Below are positions 35,181 through 44,350 of a DNA stretch of 64,000 nt, one piece after another. Positions within the stretch are counted from its first letter, which is position 1, and each line of letters opens with the position of its first letter. The stretch lies in NCBI GenBank assembly GCA_963830715.1, contig CAWHNS010000007.1, forward strand, positions 1 to 64,000, in the 5' to 3' direction. The DNA comes from CAVVMA01 sp963830715 (GTDB taxonomy: Bacteria > Desulfobacterota > Binatia > Binatales > Binataceae). Position numbers and translations under genes: made by a program. The notes below the pieces were generated by a model. The model saw only the letters and a program-made list of their open reading frames with translations, was not told the origin of the DNA and made no database searches.

Positions 35181-37002
35181 ATGGGACTGCTGCATCCGGG
35201 CGCGCTCTTCTCGTTGCTGGCCGTGGTGCCGGCGCTGATACTCGCGTACCTCGCACGCGAGCGTCCCGCGCGCGTGACAGTCTCGAGCGTGCTCGCCTTC
35301 CGCGCCTTGCGCGGCCCGCGCGCCGAACGGTTCCGGCGGCCGCCCGCGCTTCAACTGGATGTTCTTCGCGGAGCTGCTGATCCTGTTGCTGGCGGTGCTC
35401 GCGATCGCCGCTCCCTACGCGACCACCCGGCAGCGCCCGATCGCGGCCGTGCTCGACAATTCGGCTGCGATGCGCGCGGCGCTGGCTCCGGCCGGACCCG
35501 CTTCGAGGCGGCGCGCGATCGGCTGGTTGCCGCCCTCGCCCGAGAGAGCGGCGCAGGCCAGATCACCGTCTACGTCACCGCGCCGGAGCCTCATCGTTTC
35601 GCCGACCCGTTCGAGCGACTTGCGGACGCGCGTTCCGCGATCGGACGCGTGGAGCCCACCGACGCTCCCGGTGACCCGCAAGCCCTCACCACGATGCTCG
35701 GCGAGCTGGCTTCCGGCGCGCGCTTCGCAAGCGTGATTTTCGCCGGCGACAATCCGCTCGACACGGCGCTGGCGACGCGCCTCCATCCCATCACCGTCGG
35801 CAATCCGATCGCCAACTACGCAATCGGCTCGTTCGTACTGCGGCGCGAGTCGTTCGGCGCTCAGGCGATGCGGGCGCGTGTGACGGTCGCCAATTTCAGT
35901 CCCGGCGCGCAGACTCTCGAAGTCGCGCTGAGCGGCGATGGCCACCCGCTTGGACGCGCGCAGGCCCGGCTCGCAGCCGGCGAAGCCGGCACGATCGATT
36001 TCCCATCGCTCGCGACCGCGCAGGTTTATCGCGCGGAACTGACGCCGCGCGACGACTTCCCGCTGGACAACGTCGCCTACGCCACCACGAGCGCCATCAA
36101 ATCGGTCTCGATCCTGTTCGTCAGTCCGACCCCGGATGATGCCGCGGGTCTATCCGGGTTGCCGGGCGTCGAGGTGCGCGTCAGGTCGCCGGACCAATTT
36201 TCGCCCGACGATCTCTCTCGCGCCGACCTCGCGATCTTCGAGTACGCGGTTCCGAAGGAGATGCCGTCCGTCAATGCGTTGCTGGTGACGCCGCCGCCGG
36301 CGGATCCGATTTTCGACTTCGCGACCGCGCCCGCCCCGGCCGGCAACGTCCAGGTGACCGGATGGCGCACGCCCGACCCGCTTACCGATTCAGTCAACTT
36401 CCGGCTGATTCAACCCCGCGGCGGTGAATACTTCGCGGTCCATCCGTGGATGGCGCCGGTCGTCAGCGGCAGCCTGGGCGGGCTGTTGCTCGCGGGCGAA
36501 CGCCAGGATCGCCGCTTCGTCGCCGTTGGCTTCAATCCGTTCCCGTATCTCGGCAGGCACAACCTCGCGATGTCGGTGCTGACGCTCAACATGCTCAGCT
36601 ATCTCGCCGGGCTGTCGAGCGACACGGTCGGCTATCGCACGGGCGATCCGTGGCCCGTGCCAGCCGGCGTCACCAGGATCGTCCTTCCCTCCGGCCGCGG
36701 AATTGCGGTGAAGCCGGGCGCACTATTCACCGACACCTCAGAGCAGGGCGTCTACCAGTTGAGCGGGCTCGAAGGCTCGAAGACGTTGCGCGCGGTCAAT
36801 CTCGCCGACCTCACCGCTTCCAATCTGGAAGATCTCGTCACGCTCAGGCCACAGTCGGCCTCGTCGCCGACAAGCGGCGCCGTCTTCACCCGCCGCGTTC
36901 CGCTCGACGGATGGCTCCTCGGCGCGATTCTCGCGCTTGCGAGCGCGGAGGCGATCGCCGCGTATCGGCGCCGCCGCCCCGCGTATCCAGATGCAATCAT
37001 GA
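35181..37002 (+). CDS. BatA-like VWA membrane protein (N-terminal half of a joined frame)
   Basis: About 607 codons of a protein with N-terminal helices (GALFSLLAVVPALILAYLA and, in another frame, FFAELLILLLAVLAIAAPYA), a degenerate VWA-like domain (AAVLDNSAAMRA instead of DxSxS) and a C-terminal helix (LLGAILALASAEAIAAYRRR). Two compensating frameshifts, about 35340 and 35495, put residues 55-105 in the wrong frame. The present frame continues into the next gene; a single base change near 36975 would give the end RIQMQS and a stop at 37000-37002 overlapping the ATG at 36999. Probably two coupled genes originally (BatA/CoxE-like cluster). Confidence 0.75.
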
Positions 37003-39578
37003 GCTGGAGCCTTGTTCTTCGCGAGCTGAGTCTTTCCCGGCCCGACGCGCTGTATCTGCTCGTGCCGGTCGCGATTTTCGCGGGATGGTCGCTGCGGCAG
37101 CACGGCGCTACGCGCCGGGTTATCCCGCCGATCCTCCGCGCGATCGTGCTCGCGCTGTTCGCCCTCGCATTGGCCGGCCCCGCATCCGTGTATCGACATG
37201 AAGGAACGACGCGGCCCACGGTGATCGACGATTCGAACAGCATCACGGGGCCGATGCGCTCCTACATCGCGACGATGCTTTCCGATCGGCTGAAGCTTCG
37301 CCCGCAGGATCCGGCGGTTATCTTCGCGGGCGCAGCGGTCTCCTCGACGGTCGGCAATGCGATCGAGATGCTCCGCGCGCCGAACCGATGTATCGAATGC
37401 CAGCCCGGCGCGACGGACCTGGAAGCGGCGCTGGACCGGCTCGCATCCGATCCCGAAGCGGCGGGAGGACCGGCGGTGCTGTTGACCGACGGATGGGAGA
37501 ATCATGGCGACGCGGATCGGGCGCTCGCCGCGCTGGTCGCCGCGCGAATCAGGCTCTATGTCTTCACACCGCCCGGCGCCGAGGACATGCCCAACGTTGC
37601 GATGACCGCGCTGACGCTGCCCGGGGCGCTGTCGAAGTCGGAGCCTTTCGCGCTGGGCGTAACGCTCTCGAACCTCAATCCGGTCAAAGTCGCGGGAACG
37701 ATCTCGCTTTATGAAAACGACCGCCTCATATCCGAGCGCCCGGTCGAGTTGCCGCCCGGCCAGCAGCGTTTCGATTTCCCGGTGCGATCGGAGGACACCG
37801 GCCTCATCTCATATCGCGCCGACTTCAAACCGGCCGATCCTTCTCTCGACATCTATCCCGAAGACGATTCGCTCCAGGGATGGGTCGGTATCGGCGCGCG
37901 GCGCAGAGTGCTGATCCTCACCGACGCGGCGCGGGACGCGAGCTACCTTGAAACAGTAGTGCGCCGACTCGGCCTCGAACCGACCGTGGTAACGCTGGCG
38001 GGAAAACAGTTCGGCGGCAGCCCAAGCGGCTACGACGCGGTCGTGCTCGACAACGTACCGCGATCGCGGCTCACGCCCGCCGCCGACGGTGCGCTGTCGA
38101 GCTACGTCGAGCACGGCGGGTCGCTCGCGATGGTCGGCGGTGACCAGAGCTTCGGGCTGGGCGGCTACGAAGGCAGCGATATCGCCAAGGTGATGCCGGT
38201 CGTGATGAAGCCGCCGCAGCGCAAGGAGCCGCAGCGGGCGCTGGTCCTGATAATCGACAAGTCCGGCTCGATGGGGCGCGACAACAAACTGGTCTACGCG
38301 AAGGCCGCGGCCCGCACCGTCACCAAAGCGCTCAAGGATGACGACCTCGTGAGCGTGATCGGATTCGATTCGCAACCGTTCGTGGTCGTGCCGCTCGAGC
38401 CGCTGAGCGAGAGCCGCCCGTACATGGATCAGATGATCGATCGGCTCAAGGCGCGCGGCACGACGTTTCTGCTGCCGGCGCTCAAGGAAGCCGAGCGGAC
38501 GCTCGCCGCCAGCGGCGCGTCGGTGAAGCACGTGGTGATCCTCACCGACGGCGAGACCGGCGGCACCGCCGACCAGTATTACGACCTCGTCGCGAGCATG
38601 CATCACGACGGCGGCGCGACGATCTCGACCATCGCGGTCGGCCGCGAGGCCAATCTCCGGTTGCTGACCGCGATCAGCAAGTACGGCGGCGGCGCCTTCT
38701 ATCAGACCGACAGCCCCTCCGACCTGCCCGAGCTCTTCCTGGAGGATGTCAGGCAGCACGGCGGCGAGCTCACGATGGTCGAGAACGAGTTCGCGCCAAA
38801 GAGTCCCGCGCCCGACGCGGTGCTCAAAGATCTCGCGGGACGCCAACTTCCCCCGCTCAAGGGCTACGTCAGCACCGACTTGAAGCCGCACGCATCGATC
38901 GACCTGTTCGTCGATCGGAATGGACGGCGCGAGCCGCTGATCGCGAGCTGGAAGTACGGCGCCGGCAAGTCGCTCGCGGTCACGACCGACGCGAGCGGGC
39001 GATGGTCCGCGCCGTGGATAAGCGGCGGCGTCTTTGGGCAGGTGTGGGACCGGCTGTTCACCTGGATGACGCCCGAATCGACCGAGGCGCAGAATTTCGA
39101 CGTGGCGCTCGGCTATCGCGGGGGCAGGCTCGAGATCAAGCTCACGGACTATGGCGCCAATCCGGAGCGCGAAGCGAATCTGGTAAGCGCGATCGTGTCC
39201 GGTCCCGGCGGTGTGAAGAACGAGCAGACGCTCTCGGAGGAGTCGCCCGGCGAGCTCTCCGGAAGCGTCGAGGCCCCGCGCGCCGGAACGTACTACATCA
39301 CGCTCAAGTCCACCCCCAACTCGAAGGAACGGACTTTCCCCCCGCTCGCGTATACTGTGAGTGCCGCCGCTTTCGCCGAGACCCCGCGCCCGGATCCGAA
39401 CTACGGCCTGCTCGAGCATCTCAGTTCCGCGACCGCCGGCAGATTGAACCCGAATCCGGACGAGGTCGCGCTCGCGCGTCCGATGCTGGAGCGCCGCGCG
39501 CCGCTCAGCGCGTGGCCAATCGCCGCAGCGATATTCCTGCTGATCGCCGAAGCGCTCATCCGCCGGTTGACCTTTTGA
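36999..39578 (+). CDS. VWA-domain membrane protein (GATase-like)
   Basis: If started at ATG 36999, an 859-residue protein. Two N-terminal helices (ALYLLVPVAIFAGWSLRQHG, AIVLALFALALAGPASVY), a first VWA-like segment (VIDDSNSITGPMRSY), a region with glutamine-amidotransferase-like fold (YDAVVLDNVPRSRLTP, GGSLAMVGGDQSFGLGGY), then a VWA with full metal site: DKSGSM, and TDGETGG. Ends in a C-terminal helix (LSAWPIAAAIFLLIAEALIRRL). Such proteins accompany MoxR ATPase clusters; no MoxR is adjacent here. In the given sequence it is fused in frame to the upstream BatA-like protein, 1466 codons in total. Confidence 0.85.
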   Translation: MSWSLVLRELSLSRPDALYLLVPVAIFAGWSLRQHGATRRVIPPILRAIVLALFALALAGPASVYRHEGTTRPTVIDDSNSITGPMRSYIATMLSDRLKLRPQDPAVIFAGAAVSSTVGNAIEMLRAPNRCIECQPGATDLEAALDRLASDPEAAGGPAVLLTDGWENHGDADRALAALVAARIRLYVFTPPGAEDMPNVAMTALTLPGALSKSEPFALGVTLSNLNPVKVAGTISLYENDRLISERPVELPPGQQRFDFPVRSEDTGLISYRADFKPADPSLDIYPEDDSLQGWVGIGARRRVLILTDAARDASYLETVVRRLGLEPTVVTLAGKQFGGSPSGYDAVVLDNVPRSRLTPAADGALSSYVEHGGSLAMVGGDQSFGLGGYEGSDIAKVMPVVMKPPQRKEPQRALVLIIDKSGSMGRDNKLVYAKAAARTVTKALKDDDLVSVIGFDSQPFVVVPLEPLSESRPYMDQMIDRLKARGTTFLLPALKEAERTLAASGASVKHVVILTDGETGGTADQYYDLVASMHHDGGATISTIAVGREANLRLLTAISKYGGGAFYQTDSPSDLPELFLEDVRQHGGELTMVENEFAPKSPAPDAVLKDLAGRQLPPLKGYVSTDLKPHASIDLFVDRNGRREPLIASWKYGAGKSLAVTTDASGRWSAPWISGGVFGQVWDRLFTWMTPESTEAQNFDVALGYRGGRLEIKLTDYGANPEREANLVSAIVSGPGGVKNEQTLSEESPGELSGSVEAPRAGTYYITLKSTPNSKERTFPPLAYTVSAAAFAETPRPDPNYGLLEHLSSATAGRLNPNPDEVALARPMLERRAPLSAWPIAAAIFLLIAEALIRRLTF

Positions 39579-39903
39579 TTGCAGTACCAGCTTTCCGTTC
39601 TCGATCCCCGGCTTGCGCTTCCCCCGTTCCACCAGCCCGACGCAGGTGTGGTGAACCTCTCATCGGGCCTACGCGACCATCGAAGTCGCCAATCGGCTCG
39701 CGAAGGCTCTGCGAAGAAGGTTGTCCGCGCTCATCGCCGAAGCCGAGGAAGAGTCTCAGAAGTTACGCAGCGCGCGGCGGCTCGCGTAAGGGCCGGAGTG
39801 CAGACCGGCGCGCACCTTGAAAGCGCGGGCTATCGGGCGTATATGGGCGGTCTGAATCCAATCTGTTTGCTATCTCTCCATAGATGGAAGGGAGGAACCG
39901 ACC
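39579..39903 (+). other. Region without a supported gene
   Basis: An open stretch from about 39651 to 39785 would encode 44 residues of helical, charged character (RLAKALRRRLSALIAEAEEE) with a stop at 39785, but has no start codon; it may be the remnant or frame-shifted end of a small gene. GGGAGG at 39890-39895 is the ribosome site of the next gene. No promoter pair was convincing. Confidence 0.4.
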
Positions 39904-40389
39904 ATGGGCGGAAACCGGACAGCCTGGGGCAATACCCAAAAGCAGCACGACGATCTGATCAGGTCGCTGAGACCCCTGATCGGGCGCATTGTCCACGCGC
40001 TCTCGGCCATTTCCTCGAACCTCAAGCAGGTCGGAGAACAGACCGAGAAGATGGGCAGGCGCGCAGCGCAGGATTCCAATATCGAGTATCACGGCGGGAG
40101 CCCGGACCAGCTTTTCCCCTTCGCCGCGCTGGATACGATCATTGAGACGTTCGGCGGGCCGCGTCACTTGATGGAGTCCGACGAAGTGTCGTTCTACCTT
40201 TCCGCGATCCGGTCGGTTCTGAAGCTGAGCGACGGCAACATCCGCGAGAGCGCCAGACTTGCGAAAGCGTTCAAGGACAACCGTCAATGCTTAAAAAAAA
40301 TCGAGCGATTCTACTCGATGGGAGAAAAGGGCGCTGGACGCGCCGCGCGGCGACCGAGGCGATCGGCCAAGCCGAAGCGCCGGCGCTGA
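39904..40389 (+). CDS. Hypothetical protein with basic C-terminal tail
   Basis: A 161-residue protein of unknown family. The N-terminal part (LIRSLRPLIGRIVHALSAISSNLKQVGEQTEKMGRRA) is helical with coiled-coil character. The middle (FPFAALDTIIETFGGPRHLMES, FYLSAIRSVLKLSDGNIRESARL) looks globular. The last 25 residues are Arg/Lys-rich (AARRPRRSAKPKRRR), suggesting nucleic-acid binding. ATG follows GGGAGG. It ends 38 bases before the large ATPase gene, in the same direction. Confidence 0.6.
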   Translation: MGGNRTAWGNTQKQHDDLIRSLRPLIGRIVHALSAISSNLKQVGEQTEKMGRRAAQDSNIEYHGGSPDQLFPFAALDTIIETFGGPRHLMESDEVSFYLSAIRSVLKLSDGNIRESARLAKAFKDNRQCLKKIERFYSMGEKGAGRAARRPRRSAKPKRRR

Positions 40390-40427
40390 GCCGCCGCTAG
40401 CGTTTCTCGCGCCGCATCGTTCCCAAC

Positions 40428-43400
40428 ATGAGCAAAACCCTGGAGGGAGGGACCGGCGCAGTTACCGCGGTGGATTTACCGCCTCCGATCGAGGCTGCAT
40501 TCGTAGGCCGTTCGCGCGAGCTCGACGAACTCGCCCGCGCCCTCGCGCAAGCCCAGCGCGCTCACGGGCAACTTTTTCTGGTCAGCGGAGAGCCGGGGAT
40601 CGGCAAGACCCGAATCGCCGAACAGTTATGCACGATTGCGCGCGAGCGTGGGATGCGGGTGGTATGGGGACGATGCTGGGAGGCGGGAGATTCGCCGCCG
40701 TACTGGCCGTGGCTCGAGGTGCTGCGGGATTGCATCGGCGATGCCGCGGATGCGTCGCGACTCTCACTGCCGGCGCTCCTGCACGCGGCGGATCCGCATA
40801 GCCAGTCCGGGGCCGTACACAGCTCGCTCGCCCCGGAAGAGTCGGAACTCGGTCGCTTCGCGCTGTTTGACACGACCGCGCGCCTGCTCAAGCGGACCGC
40901 CGAAGCCTGCCCGCTCGTGATCGTGCTGGATGATCTGCACGCCGCTGACGAAGCTTCGCTGCGGCTGCTGCAGTTCGTGGCGCGCACGCTCAGAGGCGCC
41001 GCGATTCTTGTCATCGGAACCTATCGCGATGCTGAGGTCAGGACGACGCCGCGGCTGTCGGGCATTTTCGGCGAAATATCGCGCGACGCGCACACCATCA
41101 CGCTTCGGGGCCTGAGCCGCGGGGACGTGGCCGAGTTGGTGCGCGCCAGCATCGGGCGCGCTCCCGAGGAAGGCTTGCTCGCGGCGCTCCATCGCATCAC
41201 CGGCGGCAATCCATTCTTCCTGACCGAGACCATCCGGCTGCTGGCCGCTGAGGAATTGCTCGCAAGCGGGACTTTCGAGAGCGGAAAAATTCCCATCAGC
41301 GACACCGTTCGCAGCGCAATTCGAAAACGCCTCGATCTGGCGCCCCAGCCGCTCCTGGAGGCGCTGCGCGCGGCCGCCGCGATCGGCGTCGAGTTCGGCG
41401 TTACGCTCCTGCAGCGGACAACCGGGGTCGAGCGCGAGGTGCTGCTCGATCTCCTGGGACGCGGGACCGCGGCCGGCATCCTGGACGCCGCCGCGGCATC
41501 GCACGAACTGTATCGCTTCACCCATTCGCTCATCCGGGAAACCATCTACGGCGATTTGAATCCGGCCGAGCGCGCCCGCCTCCATCACCGGATCGCGCTC
41601 GCGATGGAGGACATGAGCGCGTCGAATCCGGAGCCGTACATTTCCGAAATCGCGCATCACTATATCGAGGCGCACGCGCCGGACGCGTCGGCGAAGACGA
41701 TCGATTACGTCCGCCGCGCCGCCAAGCTCGCGATGGATTCGCTCGCGTACGAGGAGGCGGTCAGGCTGTGCAATACGGCGCTGCGCACCGCATCCGGCAG
41801 TGCCATGCTGACCGCGGAACTCCACTACGACCTGCTGATGGACCTGGGCGAAGCGCTCTATGCTTCGGGTCTCGTCTCGCAGGCGCGGCGCGCGTTCGAG
41901 CAGGCGGGTCAGATCGCGCGCAAGCTGGGCGATTCGCGCAAGGTGGCGCGCGCGGCGCTGGGGCGCGCGACTCCGCCGAGCGAGATCGAGCTCGATCAGC
42001 CGCTGGTCACAATGCTCGAGGAGGCGCTTGCCTCATCCGAAGATCTGGAGGTGGGCACCCGCGCGCGGATGCTGGCGCGGCTCGGATCGGAACTCAAATG
42101 GACCGGCGATCTCCGCGCGTCCGCTCTGGCGGCGCGAGCGGTTGAACTGGCGAGGAACAGCGGCGATCCGCTGACCCTGATCTACGTTTTGTACTGGGGC
42201 CACGTCGCGATGTGGTCGATCGATAACCTCGAGCTGAGGATCGCAAATGCCAACGAGGCGATCGAGTTGGCGGAAAGGGTCGGAGACAAGGCATGGGCGC
42301 TGAAGACGCGTTACGTGCGATTTCTGGACTTGCTCGAAAAGTGCGACGTGCCCGCGGCCGACGCTGACCTGGCGCGTTTTTCCCAGCTCACCGACGAGCT
42401 TCGGCTTCCGTTTGGATGGAAAGAGATGGCGTCTGCGGAACGCGCGCTGATGGACGGACGGCTCGACGATGCCGAGAAGTCGAGCCTCACGTCGCTCGAG
42501 ATCGGGCGGCGGATGGAAAGCCGCTTCCGCACCCTGCGCCAGGCCTTCACCAATCTCTGCCTGCTGTTGCGGCGCGAGCAGGGTCGAAGCGGCGAGATGC
42601 TGCCTGCGTTTCGCGCGATCCGGGCGCGACACCCCGACAACCTCTACGCGCGCTGCGCGCTCGCATGGTGCTTCAGCGAAACAGGCGAGTCCGGCGATGC
42701 GCAGGAGATGCTTGATTTCATCGCGGGCAACGGCTTCGAATCGATCCCGCGCAACCTGGTCTGGTACGCAATCACAGCCCTGCTCAGCGAAGTCTGCACG
42801 CGCCTCCGCGATCGCCCGCGCGCCGAGGCCCTCTACGCTCTGATGGCGCCGTACGCCGCGCGCAACGCTCTGCTCGACGTACACGTGTGCTACGGACCGG
42901 TCGCCCGCTACCTCGGGATGCTATCCGCGGTGGCCTCGCGCTTCGAGGCGGCGCAGATGCACTTCGAGGCCGCGCTCGAACTCAGCGCGCGGATGGGGGC
43001 GCGGCTATGGCTGGCGCGCACCCGATTTGACTACGCGTCAATGATGCTCGAGCGGGAGGCCGCCGGCGATCGCGCAGCCGCGATCGGTCACCTGGATGCG
43101 GCGATCGAGGAGGCTTCGTCCCACGGCCTGAAGACGCTCGGCGAGCAGGCCGCCGCGCTCAGGAATTCCGTCGTTGGATCTTCCTTAACCGCGCCCCCCT
43201 CAGCTCCGCGCAGGGAAGAACCGGCGAGCGCGAACATCTTCAGGAAAGAGGGCGAGGTCTGGCACATCGCGTGGTCGGGGAGATCGTTCCGGCTCAAGGA
43301 TTCCAAGGGACTCGCCTATATAGCTTATCTGCTGCGCTATCCGGGCCAGGAATTTCACGTGCTCGATATGATCGCGCCGGGAAGCGGGGCGGGCGAGACG

Positions 43401-43844
43401 ATCGACGAAGCCGGTGACGACCGCGTGGAGCGGAAAGTCACGGGGAACTGGCCGGGCGAGGGTTACCAGCCGGGACCTGGAGACGCAGGAGAGATGCTCG
43501 ACGCGCGTGCGAAGGGCGAGTTCAAACGGCGCATCACCGAACTACGCGAGCAACTCGATGAAGCACGCGAGGTCAATGACGAAGAACGTGCGCGCAAGGC
43601 CGAGGACGAAATCGACGCGCTCTCCAGCGAACTATCGCGAGCGGTCGGACTCGGCGGCCGCGATCGCCGCGCCGCCTCTGCCACCGAACGCGCGCGAATC
43701 AACGTGACCCGCGCAGTCAAGAGCGCCCTCGGGCGCATCGCGGCAAACGATCGCGAATTGGGCGCGACGCTCGATCAGTCGATCCGGACGGGAACGTTTT
43801 GTTCGTACGATCCGTCCGATACGAAAATCGCCTGGGATCTGTGA
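40428..43844 (+). CDS. Large MalT-like signal-transduction ATPase
   Basis: A 1138-residue protein. Residues 20-300 form an AAA/STAND ATPase (FVGRSRELDELARAL, Walker A GEPGIGKTR, Walker B VIVLDDLHAADEASL). A long middle region is helical TPR-like (about 350-900). The C-terminal 200 residues carry a recurrent domain: FRKEGEVWHIAWSGRSFRLKD at about 940, GEMLDARAKGEFKRRI, a coiled-coil, VGLGGRDRRAASATERARINVTRAV and GTFCSYDP near the end. This tail recurs in related proteins of deltaproteobacteria and allied uncultured lineages and is winged-helix-like. Domain roles: nucleotide-gated switch with a DNA- or partner-binding tail. Partner unknown. Confidence 0.88.
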   Translation: MSKTLEGGTGAVTAVDLPPPIEAAFVGRSRELDELARALAQAQRAHGQLFLVSGEPGIGKTRIAEQLCTIARERGMRVVWGRCWEAGDSPPYWPWLEVLRDCIGDAADASRLSLPALLHAADPHSQSGAVHSSLAPEESELGRFALFDTTARLLKRTAEACPLVIVLDDLHAADEASLRLLQFVARTLRGAAILVIGTYRDAEVRTTPRLSGIFGEISRDAHTITLRGLSRGDVAELVRASIGRAPEEGLLAALHRITGGNPFFLTETIRLLAAEELLASGTFESGKIPISDTVRSAIRKRLDLAPQPLLEALRAAAAIGVEFGVTLLQRTTGVEREVLLDLLGRGTAAGILDAAAASHELYRFTHSLIRETIYGDLNPAERARLHHRIALAMEDMSASNPEPYISEIAHHYIEAHAPDASAKTIDYVRRAAKLAMDSLAYEEAVRLCNTALRTASGSAMLTAELHYDLLMDLGEALYASGLVSQARRAFEQAGQIARKLGDSRKVARAALGRATPPSEIELDQPLVTMLEEALASSEDLEVGTRARMLARLGSELKWTGDLRASALAARAVELARNSGDPLTLIYVLYWGHVAMWSIDNLELRIANANEAIELAERVGDKAWALKTRYVRFLDLLEKCDVPAADADLARFSQLTDELRLPFGWKEMASAERALMDGRLDDAEKSSLTSLEIGRRMESRFRTLRQAFTNLCLLLRREQGRSGEMLPAFRAIRARHPDNLYARCALAWCFSETGESGDAQEMLDFIAGNGFESIPRNLVWYAITALLSEVCTRLRDRPRAEALYALMAPYAARNALLDVHVCYGPVARYLGMLSAVASRFEAAQMHFEAALELSARMGARLWLARTRFDYASMMLEREAAGDRAAAIGHLDAAIEEASSHGLKTLGEQAAALRNSVVGSSLTAPPSAPRREEPASANIFRKEGEVWHIAWSGRSFRLKDSKGLAYIAYLLRYPGQEFHVLDMIAPGSGAGETIDEAGDDRVERKVTGNWPGEGYQPGPGDAGEMLDARAKGEFKRRITELREQLDEAREVNDEERARKAEDEIDALSSELSRAVGLGGRDRRAASATERARINVTRAVKSALGRIAANDRELGATLDQSIRTGTFCSYDPSDTKIAWDL

Positions 43845-43919
43845 GAGCAGGCGGCGCGCGTCCGCGCGGCACATCGAATCCGCTTTTCCAAAGCTGGCGC
43901 TGCAACTCGTTTTTCATGT

Positions 43920-44177
43920 TCATTTCACCAGCAGCGCTCCGAGCAGCAGCGCGAGGTAAAGCAGGCCGACCAGTCCGCACGCTGGAGTAGCCAATTCGCT
44001 AATCGACAGCTCGGTCACCAGCCGCACGATTTCGGCCGCCTTTCGGTGCAGTACCAACGTCCGCAGCGCGGCAGCTCTCGCGATGATCTGTCCGAGAATC
44101 GGCCCCATTTTTCGCGCCCTCCCGAATACTCTGAAGGGAAGGCGTAAAAGCGCACTGAACGATCCGGTGCGCTGCAA
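43920..44177 (-). CDS. Possible small membrane protein
   Basis: A frame of 85 codons ending in a hydrophobic segment (ACGLVGLLYLALLLGALLVK). A start at 44108 (MGPILGQIIARAAAL, GGGAGG upstream) gives 62 residues with GC-rich third positions. I know no family. Codon statistics would be needed to confirm. The rest of the 43845-44350 gap shows no gene, RNA or terminator that I can support. Confidence 0.35.
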   Translation of the reverse strand: MQRTGSFSALLRLPFRVFGRARKMGPILGQIIARAAALRTLVLHRKAAEIVRLVTELSISELATPACGLVGLLYLALLLGALLVK

Positions 44178-44350
44178 ATGAACGGTAGTTCATCGGAGAT
44201 GAACGACGGACTCGGCCGGTGTGGCGAATCGAGCCAGGAAATCGGCAGATGCGCGGCAGTCAGCGCCGTTCAGGACGATTGAACGGACTCTTCGGGCTGC
44301 GATCGTAAGTCTTCATCGCGCACGGTTGAGCTTCGCCGGTGACAGCTTCT

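Noticed and set aside
37809..39632. 607-codon minus-strand frame opposite the VWA gene
   Set aside because: His/Arg-rich shadow; the plus strand shows real VWA motifs.
39651..39785. 44-codon open stretch as a gene
   Set aside because: No start codon in frame and no homologue known to me; kept as a note only.
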